DNA of 64,000 bases, from contig NZ_CP129019.1 in the NCBI RefSeq assembly GCF_020524355.2, forward strand, positions 3,038,001-3,102,000, written 5' to 3'. The DNA comes from Mesobacillus subterraneus (lineage in GTDB: Bacteria; Bacillota; Bacilli; Bacillales; Cytobacillaceae). Below, one piece after another: positions 44,363 to 51,869 of this stretch. Made by a program: the position numbers and the translations under genes. Every line of letters begins with the position of its first letter. The stretch's first letter is position 1. A model generated the notes under the pieces. It searched no databases. It was not told where the DNA came from and saw only the letters and a program-made list of their open reading frames with translations.

Positions 44363-45643
44363 CTATATTCCATGCTCGACAGCAGGCTCTTTAACTGCGG
44401 ACTCACTCTCTTCTGCAAGCTTAGGCAAAACAATCATATAAAATACCCCAACGATGGCGAGACAGCCTCCGACAATCCAATATAGCATTTCAATTGTAAG
44501 CAGGGCCGGAAAGCTGTAAGCAATGAAGGCAAGGGTCAATGAATGAGACAGCATGTTAAGCGGGCTCATTAGTCCCTGGACCCTGCCCATCATTTTCGGA
44601 TCTATAATGCTCGGAAGCCATCCACCGATACCGACATTGATTAGCGGTAAAGCCAGTGCAGAGATGAACAGGATTCCCAGGAATAGATAAATGTTGGTTG
44701 GCAGTGATGCGAGGGCCGTAAAGCTGCCTGAGATGATTAAACCTACTGAAATCAGATGATAGAGCTTCACTTTTTGTGAAAGCAATGAGGCAATAAAGCT
44801 GCCAATTAAAACTCCAATTCCAAACACGAAGCCGATGACAATCGAGTATTGCTCATACGTATCGGGAGCCAGCTTATATTTCAGGATAAAAATTGGCATG
44901 ACTGAGAAGCCGCCATTTACGATCCCAAAGATGAAAAAACCGATAATCAGTGTAAACAACAATTTGCTTCTCATCACATATTTAAAACCATATTTAAAAT
45001 CCTTGAAGACCAATTTGACATTCAAATCCTTTAGTGTATGAGAGCCATTTGGCAGTCGCGCCTCCTTCGAAACATCAGTCTTCTGAATGAGCAATGCACT
45101 GATAATGAACGAAAGAGTGTCAACTATAATAGCCCCATAAATACCAATTGACCAATAAGCGAGTACCCCTAGTCCATTGCCGAACAGCATGAACAGACTC
45201 ATCACGAGCTGATTCAAGCCAGCTGCAGTTGTGTAGTCCTCTTTTTTCAATATTCCTTGTACCATCCCATGCTCGGCCGGGAAAAAGAACTTTTGAACCG
45301 CGCTTCTTAAAAATAGGGTTGCAAAGACCAGCGGCATCCAGCCAACATAGATAGCAGCAATCAAGGCGACAGATAACCCGGCACTAATCCAATCACAATA
45401 AATGGCGATTTTTTGCCGGTCCATCCTGTCAGCAAAAACCCCGATAAGGAAAAACACCGCAAGCATGGGAACGGAATACATCAGTTCAGTTATCGTGGCA
45501 TAGGCTGGCTGAGAGCTGAAACGGTCCAGCAAGAAAAACATGAAGGCAGTCAATCCAATCGTACTGCCCATTTGGGAAGTGAAGTTTGCTAAAAATAACT
45601 TTGTGAAACTCCTGTTCCTGAAAATCTCCGCAAATTTTTTCAT
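44363..45643 (-). CDS. MFS efflux transporter (macrolide-efflux/EntS type)
   Basis: A 426-residue protein with about twelve helices and the motif GVFADRMDRQKIAIYCDW between helices 2 and 3, typical of the MFS_3 group. PAEHGMVQGILKKEDYTTAAGLNQLV is also typical of this exporter class. Substrate unknown; drug or siderophore export are usual roles. GAGGAGTAG precedes the ATG. No linked regulator; about 260 bases without genes lie upstream (45644-45904). Confidence 0.85.
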   Translation of the reverse strand: MKKFAEIFRNRSFTKLFLANFTSQMGSTIGLTAFMFFLLDRFSSQPAYATITELMYSVPMLAVFFLIGVFADRMDRQKIAIYCDWISAGLSVALIAAIYVGWMPLVFATLFLRSAVQKFFFPAEHGMVQGILKKEDYTTAAGLNQLVMSLFMLFGNGLGVLAYWSIGIYGAIIVDTLSFIISALLIQKTDVSKEARLPNGSHTLKDLNVKLVFKDFKYGFKYVMRSKLLFTLIIGFFIFGIVNGGFSVMPIFILKYKLAPDTYEQYSIVIGFVFGIGVLIGSFIASLLSQKVKLYHLISVGLIISGSFTALASLPTNIYLFLGILFISALALPLINVGIGGWLPSIIDPKMMGRVQGLMSPLNMLSHSLTLAFIAYSFPALLTIEMLYWIVGGCLAIVGVFYMIVLPKLAEESESAVKEPAVEHGI

Positions 45644-45904
45644 TTATATCTACTCCTCGCATCTCTTTTAATACCTTCATATTAGCTTAATTTTCTGGCA
45701 AACTTAACTTTCTCTTGACCGTTTCTTTCTCCATCCTGAGACGGAGTGTCTCTGCGCTTGAGAACTATCTAGGATTCATAAGCTTACTAGCTGGTTAGCC
45801 TGCCAACATCGCCCATTTTACACATCAAAGGTTTTCGAACCAAGTTAACGGGGTAATATTCTATTAACCTAATAAAAATGATTCATTAAAGGAGTTATAA
45901 ATAA

Positions 45905-46228
45905 ATGAAAGAGATTATGTCATCTAATGTTATGGTTCAGAAAAGATTCACTATGAAGAAAATGCTTGAAATCTATCAGGCTGCTAAAAAGCTGGACGGT
46001 ACGACTTACTTATACAGCCGACAGAAGGCCGTTGAGGCAACTTCACTGTCTAAGCTTGTTTCTTTCCTGCTGACGGTGGAGCCAAATACAACTTTAAAAA
46101 TTATTTTGGAAGGTACAGATGTTGAGCCGAAATTAAACCAGCTGACTAAGCTGCTTACAAATGAAGCTTCTGTCCTTCGCGTAAAACGCAAGCGACTGAT
46201 TGAGTCTTCCGAATCATTCCAAATATAG
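45905..46228 (+). CDS. HPr-fold protein lacking the phosphorylatable histidine
   Basis: A 107-residue protein that aligns by eye with PTS HPr: MKKMLEIYQAAKKLDGTTYLY, then ATSLSKLVSFLLTVEPNTTLKIILEGTD and KLNQLTKLL, matching the second half of HPr. Where HPr has GIHARPAT the sequence reads VQKRFTMKK, so His15 is absent; the Ser46 region is ATSLSKL. It therefore cannot act as a normal phosphocarrier and may be a binding or regulatory relative. A GGAGTTATAAATAA leader precedes the ATG. Confidence 0.7.
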   Translation: MKEIMSSNVMVQKRFTMKKMLEIYQAAKKLDGTTYLYSRQKAVEATSLSKLVSFLLTVEPNTTLKIILEGTDVEPKLNQLTKLLTNEASVLRVKRKRLIESSESFQI

Positions 46229-46267
46229 TTGCAATAGTAGATAAAATAATGACTGAGGTGAAGTTTC

Positions 46268-46336
46268 ATGGTAAGAACCATTCTTATGATTATCGGCGCG
46301 GTGGTCGTGATCGGTTTCCTTTTAAGCTTGATTTAA
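46268..46336 (+). CDS. Single-helix membrane microprotein (22 aa)
   Basis: GAGGTGAAG precedes ATG 46268; the product is MVRTILMIIGAVVVIGFL then LSLI, one helix. A GC-rich terminator follows eleven bases after the stop. It is 39 bases behind the HPr-like gene and probably shares its transcript. Function unknown. Confidence 0.6.
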   Translation: MVRTILMIIGAVVVIGFLLSLI

Positions 46337-46350
46337 TTTGATATTAGTGT

Positions 46351-46378
46351 AGACCTGCTTCCACGGCAGGTCTTTTTT
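46351..46378 (+). terminator. Terminator after the 22-aa microprotein
   Basis: AGACCTGC pairs with GCAGGTCT around TTCCACG, then TTTTTT. Confidence 0.9.
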
Positions 46379-46480
46379 ATGTTTAGTCTAAGTATCTTGT
46401 CTAGTACTCTGTTGATTTTATCGAAACATTCAGGTGTATTTACAACCTCACATCCTACCTCATGGGACAACACATATAAA

Positions 46481-46514
46481 ACAGCACAGGAGACATATCT
46501 CCTGTGCTGTTTAT
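46481..46514 (-). terminator. Terminator after the PBP gene
   Basis: ACAGCACAGGAGA pairs with TCTCCTGTGCTGT around CATA; minus-strand side continues TTTTAT. Confidence 0.9.
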
Positions 46515-46537
46515 CATCAGTTATTGATATCATCTTC

Positions 46538-48853
46538 TTAGTCTTTATCTTCAGACCCATCGCCTTCAGAATCTCCAGTGTCTCCGGTATCTCCTTCACC
46601 ACCGGTATCTCCTTCACCGCCGGCATCACCTTCGCCTCCGGTATCTCCTTCGCCTCCGGCATTTCCTTCATCACCCGTATCTCCTTCGCCACCAGAGTCA
46701 TCAGATCCACCAGTATCCTTTTTATCATTCGGTTCACTGTTGGCATTGCTGCCAGAATCCGTTGTTGTTGATGCCGAATCAGACTTTTTTTCCTTTGTCT
46801 CTTTCTTTTTTCCTTCTTCTTTTGGTTCTTTCTTTTCTTTCAGCTTCTTTTTTGCTTCTTCCCATTGCTTCTTTTGTTTTTCTGCTTCCCTCTTAACTCT
46901 TTCTTCTAGTTCTTTTACAGATTTGGCACGCTGCTTCCTCTTATGTTCTTCTATATATTTCGATAATGGCGGTACATTGAAGGACTGTGCTTTCGTATTC
47001 TTCAACGCCTCAGACATAAAGTCTTTAAAGATGAGGGCGGCTCCTTCACTGCTCGTGGTGGTTAAAAAGTGTTCCTGATCTGTCTTGTCATAACCAACCC
47101 ACACAGCGCCAACAAGCTGTGGAGTATACCCTACAAACCATTGGTCCTTCGTTCCTTTGACACCTTCAATCGGAACCTGTGTTGATCCGGTTTTGCCCGC
47201 TAATTCCCTTCCTGGAATTTGCGCACCTTTTCCTGTACCTTCCTGAACGACACCAAGAAGCATTGTCGTCATTTTTTCAGCGGTCTCTTTCGAAACAGCC
47301 TTGCTCTTCTTCCCTTTATATTCAACGATTGTATTGCCTTCTTTATCAATAATTTTAGTAATGGCATGCGTTTCATGACGCTCGCCATTGTTGGCAAAAG
47401 CAGAATATGCTTCAGCCATAGTAACCGGTGATACCCCGGTCGATAAGCCTCCAAGTGCGAGACCAAGATTACGGTCATTCTTTGGATCAAGATTAATGCC
47501 AAAGTTCTTTACAGATTCCATGCCTTTGACTATCCCTATTTCATCCAGCGTCCATACAGCAGGCACATTCAATGAATCTCTTAATGCTTCATACATAGGG
47601 ACTTCGCCTTTATATTTATCATTGTAGTTTTGAGGCTTGTAATCTTTGAATTCCATCTCTTCGTCTTTAAGCATATCTGTAACGCCCCAGCCTTCTTCAA
47701 GCGCTGGTGCATATACGGCAAGCGGCTTCATCGTTGAGCCTGGCTGCGCTTTAAGCTGTGTTGCCCGATTATACCCCCTGAATACATGCTCACCGCGGCC
47801 TCCTACTAGGGCTCGAATCCCGCCTGTTTTTGGGTCTACCAGTACAGCGCCACTTTGGACGATCTGCTTATCAGAGCCTTTTGGGAACAGATTATCTTTC
47901 GCGTAAGTTGCTTCCACAGCTGATTGCATTGTCACATCAAGTTCCGTGTGGATTTGCAATCCGCCAGTTAAAATGTCCTCCTGAGTCAGACCGTATTTCT
48001 TGATTGCTTCATCAATAATATGATCAACATAATATGGATAGCGGCCACGCAATGGATCTCCGCCATTTTCATTAAGTACAACCTCTTCAGCCACTGCTTG
48101 TTTATATTCTTCTTCCTTAATAAAACCATGGGTATTCATCATCTGGAGAACAAGATTTCTTCTCTCCACTGCTTCTTCATAATTTTTATTAGGATCCAAT
48201 GCAGACGGTGCCTTAATCAAGCCAGCAAGCATAGCTGCTTCGCTGATGGAAAGATCTTTGACGTCCTTGCCAAAGTAACCAATAGCAGCCCTTTTAATTC
48301 CCCAAGATCCATTACCAAAATAAATCCGGTTCAAGTACATTTGCATGATTTCATCTTTGGAATATTGCTTCTCAATTTCCCTTGCCATGAAAAATTCTTC
48401 GAGCTTTCTTTTATATGTCTTTTCGCTCGAAAGCAAAGCATTCTTTGTTAACTGCTGTGTAATTGTGCTGCCGCCTTCTACAATACTTCCAGCCTTGACG
48501 TTTTGGACAAAGGCTCGAGAAATACCGACAAGGTCCACACCATCGTGTTCATAAAAACGATGGTCCTCAATGGCAATAACAGCATTCTTGACATGATCCG
48601 GGACTTCTTCAATTTTTACTCCCTCATTTTTCAAAGCCGAAATCTTACTGGCAACGTCGCCATTAGCATCGTAGATGACCGTTGATTGTGCCATATCATC
48701 ATTCAATGCACTGATGTCAGCACCCTCAGAATAAACATGAAAAAAACTCAAGAAAGCCAGTACCGCTGTCGAAACAGACAAAACCAGCACCTGGTTCATA
48801 TGAAGTCTTTTCCATCCTCTTAGAAAACGTGTTGCTATCGAATTTTTGCTCAC
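46538..48853 (-). CDS. Class A penicillin-binding protein (PBP1-type)
   Basis: A 771-residue bifunctional peptidoglycan synthase: short cytoplasmic start, one membrane anchor (VLVLSVSTAVLAFLSFFHVY), glycosyltransferase domain (IEDHRFYEHDGVD with catalytic Glu, EGGSTITQQLTKN, EIMQMYLNRIYFG), then transpeptidase with PGSTMKPL (SxxK), DSLNVP (SxN) and KTGSTQV (KTG). The C-terminus is a Lys/Glu linker and a low-complexity acidic tail of GGEGDT repeats. Start GTG 48853 has GGGGTG upstream. It works outside the membrane in wall synthesis. Confidence 0.92.
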   Translation of the reverse strand: MSKNSIATRFLRGWKRLHMNQVLVLSVSTAVLAFLSFFHVYSEGADISALNDDMAQSTVIYDANGDVASKISALKNEGVKIEEVPDHVKNAVIAIEDHRFYEHDGVDLVGISRAFVQNVKAGSIVEGGSTITQQLTKNALLSSEKTYKRKLEEFFMAREIEKQYSKDEIMQMYLNRIYFGNGSWGIKRAAIGYFGKDVKDLSISEAAMLAGLIKAPSALDPNKNYEEAVERRNLVLQMMNTHGFIKEEEYKQAVAEEVVLNENGGDPLRGRYPYYVDHIIDEAIKKYGLTQEDILTGGLQIHTELDVTMQSAVEATYAKDNLFPKGSDKQIVQSGAVLVDPKTGGIRALVGGRGEHVFRGYNRATQLKAQPGSTMKPLAVYAPALEEGWGVTDMLKDEEMEFKDYKPQNYNDKYKGEVPMYEALRDSLNVPAVWTLDEIGIVKGMESVKNFGINLDPKNDRNLGLALGGLSTGVSPVTMAEAYSAFANNGERHETHAITKIIDKEGNTIVEYKGKKSKAVSKETAEKMTTMLLGVVQEGTGKGAQIPGRELAGKTGSTQVPIEGVKGTKDQWFVGYTPQLVGAVWVGYDKTDQEHFLTTTSSEGAALIFKDFMSEALKNTKAQSFNVPPLSKYIEEHKRKQRAKSVKELEERVKREAEKQKKQWEEAKKKLKEKKEPKEEGKKKETKEKKSDSASTTTDSGSNANSEPNDKKDTGGSDDSGGEGDTGDEGNAGGEGDTGGEGDAGGEGDTGGEGDTGDTGDSEGDGSEDKD
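46560..46710 (-). repeat. 18-bp coding repeats in the PBP C-terminal tail
   Basis: Hexapeptides of the type GGEGDT/GGEGDA/GDTGDS are encoded by about seven diverged 18-bp repeats (on the + strand CTTCGCCTCCGGTATCTC-like). They form an acidic, glycine-rich tail of roughly 50 residues after the transpeptidase domain. An antisense frame over them is an artefact. Confidence 0.8.
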
Positions 48854-49106
48854 TGAGCACCCCAACCTTTAAAAAATAGTTTAGAAATATGACACTTTCT
48901 TTTACCCATTTTCAAAAGGGATTAACACAAATTGCCTAATTATGAGGAAAAAAGGCATATAAAAGGCCGATCGAATGATCAATTGTCCTTTTATAGAATT
49001 GAAGGTTCTCCATGACATTTAATTTCGATGGATTCATTGCACATGTATACAGTGCCGTTCTACTATGGAGAGCAAAATTCAAGTACTTCTCACCACCTAA
49101 GCTTTT

Positions 49107-49886
49107 TATTAACCACGGCTTCACTTCGGACAAATTCTCACGCTCGAGTCATTGTTTTGTCCGAACCTGGTATTACTTCAGACAAGTTTTTATCCTTGAG
49201 GCGTTGTTATGTCCGAACCTGGCTTTACTTCAGACAAATTCTTATCCTCGAGGCGCTGTTTTGTCCGAACCTGGCATTACTTCAGACAAATTCTTATCCT
49301 TGAGACATTGTTTTGTCCGAACCTGGCTTTACTTCAGACAAATTCTTATCCTTGAGGCGCTGTTTTGTCCGAACCTGGCATTAATTCGGACAAATTCTTA
49401 TCCTTGAGGCGTTGTTTTGTCCGAACCTGGTATTACTTCAGACAAATTCTTATCCTTGAGGCGCTGTTTTGTCCGAACCTGGCATTACTTCAGACAAATT
49501 CTTATCCTTGAGGCGTTGTTTTGTCCGAACCTGGCTTTACTTCAGACAAATTCTTATCCTTGAGGCGCTGTTTTGTCCGAACCTGGCATTACTTCAGACA
49601 AATTCTTATCCTTGAGACATTGTTTTGTCCGAACCTGGCATTACTTCAGACAAATTCTTATCCTCGAGGCGCTGTTTTGTCCGAACCTGGCTTCACTTCG
49701 GACAAATTCTCACGCAAGAGGCATTGTTTTGTCCGAACCTGGCATTACTTCAGACAAATTCTTATCCTCGAGGCGCTGTTTTGTCCGAACCTGGCTTCAC
49801 TTCGGACAAATTCTCACGCAAGAGGCATTGTTTTGTCCGAACCCGGCTTCACTTCGGACAAAACTCCTTGCATGAGTCCTCTTTTT
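49107..49886. repeat. 52-bp tandem array, word TGTCCGAA / TTCGGACA (about fourteen units)
   Basis: GTCCGAACCTGG starts at 49159, 49211, 49263, 49315, 49367, 49419, 49471, 49523, 49575, 49627, 49679, 49731, 49783 and 49835 (ACCCGG in the last): thirteen steps of exactly 52. Each unit has the inverted partner TTCAGACA or TTCGGACA 19 bases on. A degraded unit precedes the first. Frames of 91-131 codons here are caused by the period. No gene occupies 48854-49977. Confidence 0.92.
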
Positions 49887-49977
49887 GCCCTAACATAGCA
49901 CTACTTCAGACAAAATAAACACAGCCAGATTGTCCGAATCTTTGGTGGTTTCTAGAAATAAGCATCAGCGGTTCTTA

Positions 49978-50163
49978 CTAATTATGAATCTGTGATTCTA
50001 TTGGTTCCTGCTTGCTGGTAACTAGCATATCTCTTTCTCGAAGAAGTGATTTCACATACATATAGTCGATTTGTTTGGTTTTATTATCCGCTTTTATTAT
50101 ATCAAGGTGCTGCATGCACTTCCGCATTGTCGGATGAATTGGCTTTTGAGAATCTAATTCCAT
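49978..50163 (-). CDS. Hypothetical small protein (61 aa)
   Basis: GGAGTGGCCGGT precedes ATG 50163. The product MELDSQKPIHPTMRKCMQHL continues as a charged, mostly helical soluble protein (KQIDYMYVKSLLRERDML). The longer GTG start (50202) lacks a ribosome binding site. Family unknown; it lies between the 52-bp array and the universal stress gene. Confidence 0.55.
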   Translation of the reverse strand: MELDSQKPIHPTMRKCMQHLDIIKADNKTKQIDYMYVKSLLRERDMLVTSKQEPIESQIHN

Positions 50164-50336
50164 ACCGGCCACTCCTATCCATATTTTAAAAAGCTTTACC
50201 ACATGGTTCGTCAGATTTTTAAGTATTTCGAGGACATGAAGTTTTTCGATGACATATGGAAATTATTAGGTCGGTTAGTTCTATTTTAAAAATGGGTATT
50301 GAATAGTAAGACGTAAAATCCTGGAGGTTGATCTAT

Positions 50337-50855
50337 ATGGCTGGAATAAAAAAAGTGGTTCTCGCTTACGATGATTCAACAGGCAGCAAGAAAGCTCTGC
50401 AATTGGCGAAGGAGATCACTAGAGATAAACAAGGCATAAAATTGTATATTGGCTATGTATATGAAGAAGAAGTCAAAAGCGAATTGGTTGAAACCGCCGC
50501 GCGCCCTATGGAGCATCTGCCGATTAACAACTTTCCGGCAGATGTAGTCCAGGTGCCTCCATTGGCTCTGGAACAAGGTGAACTTGATAAATCAGAGCAC
50601 TCGATCATTACTCACAGCTCTGAACAAGCATTCAACAACGCAAAGACCGAGCTGGATGTTCTTAATATGGATACTGAATACTCCACCTTGGAGGGCAACC
50701 CAGCCGAAAGTATTGTAGAATTTGCCAAGGATGTAAATGCGGATTTAATTATCATAGGCCAATCAGGAAATGAAGGGATCAAGAGAAAGATTCTTGGCGG
50801 CGTTAGTCAAAAGGTTGCGAATAACGCTCATTGCCATGTTCTTATTGCAAAATAG
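50337..50855 (+). CDS. Universal stress protein (UspA family)
   Basis: A 172-residue UspA-fold protein with KVVLAYDDSTGSKKALQLA at the start and the nucleotide-binding end GQSGNEGIKRKILGGVSQKVANNAHCHVLI (Gly-2x-Gly-9x-Gly-Ser pattern). It has an insertion of about 30 residues (RPMEHLPINNFPADVVQVPP) not typical of the smallest members. GGAGG precedes ATG 50337. Role in stress survival is inferred from the family. Confidence 0.85.
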   Translation: MAGIKKVVLAYDDSTGSKKALQLAKEITRDKQGIKLYIGYVYEEEVKSELVETAARPMEHLPINNFPADVVQVPPLALEQGELDKSEHSIITHSSEQAFNNAKTELDVLNMDTEYSTLEGNPAESIVEFAKDVNADLIIIGQSGNEGIKRKILGGVSQKVANNAHCHVLIAK

Positions 50856-50860
50856 AAGGA

Positions 50861-50934
50861 ACAAAAAGCGCAAGCGCCTCGAGGGGCTAGGCGCTTGCGC
50901 TGGATTAAGAAAACTACATGTAGTTATCCACACA
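50861..50934 (+). repeat. Short perfect-palindrome derivative of the ~122-bp element
   Basis: GCGCAAGCGCCT (50868-50879) and AGGCGCTTGCGC (50889-50900) are perfect 12-bp arms around CGAGGGGCT. It is followed by GGATTAAGAAAACTACATGTAGTT then ATCCACAC in close order, the same flank as at 11.8 kb. Confidence 0.85.
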
Positions 50935-50960
50935 CAAATAATCCTATTCCTTATCAGCCA

Positions 50961-50992
50961 AAAACAGCCGGGTCTATCACCCGGCTGTTTCA
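50961..50992. terminator. Terminator between usp and the XRE gene
   Basis: AAACAGCCGGGT pairs with ACCCGGCTGTTT around CTATC; works in both directions. Confidence 0.85.
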
Positions 50993-51031
50993 TATTTTTC
51001 ATTATTAACTAAATTCCTGAGTGTAACTCGC

Positions 51032-51496
51032 TTATTCCTTCCTTGCTTCAGCTGCAATTTCCTCTAACCGTTCTCTTGTTTCGTTTTCTTCGAAGCTGCT
51101 GAATACCCGAAAATCATCTTGATCAATAATTCTGTAATGCTGGCTCAGAATGTTTTGCTGCATGACAAATCCTCCACCCCTTGCTACTTCCCGCCACCAG
51201 ACTTTTCCGCCCAAGGTTTTCTCTTTTCGGTAATCACTACCTTCATGCGCTATGGTTTCGAGGACTTCAAGTGGTTCATTACCGAATAAAAACTGGATAG
51301 TCTCTGTTTCCCGGAATAAGGCACAAATTGTCACGACTGTTGACCAGCCAGCTTGTGCCCTGCCCTTTTCGATCTGGACTAGGGTCTTTTTGGAGATTCC
51401 AATGATATCAGCCATTTTCTCCTGTGTATAACCGACTTCTGCGCGCAGTACCCTTACTTTATCCGATACCCTGCTAATGATTTCATCTCTTGTCAT
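51032..51496 (-). CDS. XRE-family transcriptional regulator
   Basis: A 154-residue protein with an N-terminal Cro/C1-type helix-turn-helix (VRVLRAEVGYTQEKMADIIGISKKTLVQIEKGR, about residues 12-46) and an unclassified C-terminal domain (WWREVARGGGFVMQQNILSQHYRI). ATG 51496 is nine bases after AAAGGA; the ATG at 51505 abuts it. A 22-bp palindrome right upstream is a likely operator, so autoregulation is probable. Targets unknown. Confidence 0.8.
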   Translation of the reverse strand: MTRDEIISRVSDKVRVLRAEVGYTQEKMADIIGISKKTLVQIEKGRAQAGWSTVVTICALFRETETIQFLFGNEPLEVLETIAHEGSDYRKEKTLGGKVWWREVARGGGFVMQQNILSQHYRIIDQDDFRVFSSFEENETRERLEEIAAEARKE

Positions 51497-51518
51497 CCGC
51501 TTCATTCCTTTAAGTTCT

Positions 51519-51540
51519 TTTAGTGTAATTTTACACTAAA
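51519..51540. promoter_or_regulatory. 22-bp palindrome, likely operator of the XRE regulator
   Basis: TTTAGTGTAA and TTACACTAAA are perfect arms around TT. It lies 22 bases before the start codon, overlapping the probable promoter. Confidence 0.65.
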
Positions 51541-51657
51541 TTAACTTGAATTCAAAATACTTTTTACATTAATTTTTATTATGTTAAAAAAGACCGTGTA
51601 TTTCCGATACAAGCAATCAGCTTAAATCACCAGTAAAACACACAGCTATATGGAAAA

Positions 51658-51682
51658 AGGAATGCAGTGAGCTGCATTCCTT
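51658..51682 (-). terminator. Terminator after the feo operon
   Basis: GGAATGCAG pairs with CTGCATTCC around TGAG (as read on +); minus-strand tail TTTTTCC. Confidence 0.8.
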
Positions 51683-51686
51683 CTGA

Positions 51687-51848
51687 TTATTTCATCTGTT
51701 TTTCCTGGCTGACGCTGCAGTTGCTTGAACAAGAGCTTTGGATGGAGCAGGCAGCGCATTTTCCTTCCTTCGACTTCTTGATGAACCGGTAGAAGGCCCA
51801 GCCGGCATATCCAAATATAGCACCGCCGATTAAGATGTTTGCAATCAT
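51687..51848 (-). CDS. FeoB-associated Cys-rich membrane protein (53 aa)
   Basis: GGAAGGAGGAAGG precedes ATG 51848. One N-terminal helix (IANILIGGAIFGYAGWAFY), a basic linker FIKKSKEGK, then a Cys-rich end CAACSIQSSCSSNC. This is the pattern of the FeoB-associated Cys-rich family, and it lies directly after feoB. It is thought to help ferrous iron uptake; mechanism unknown. Confidence 0.85.
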   Translation of the reverse strand: MIANILIGGAIFGYAGWAFYRFIKKSKEGKCAACSIQSSCSSNCSVSQEKQMK

Positions 51849-51869
51849 AGATCCTTCCTCCTTCCGGGC

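Noticed and set aside
46578..47078. 166-codon Pro/Ser-rich frame on the + strand
   Set aside because: Antisense shadow of the PBP repeat tail; no ribosome binding site.
48936..49133. 65-codon minus-strand frame
   Set aside because: No ribosome binding site, mixed composition, and it runs into the edge of the 52-bp array.
49012..49918. Frames of 91-131 codons on the + strand
   Set aside because: Same cause: translation of the 52-bp array. No start signals.
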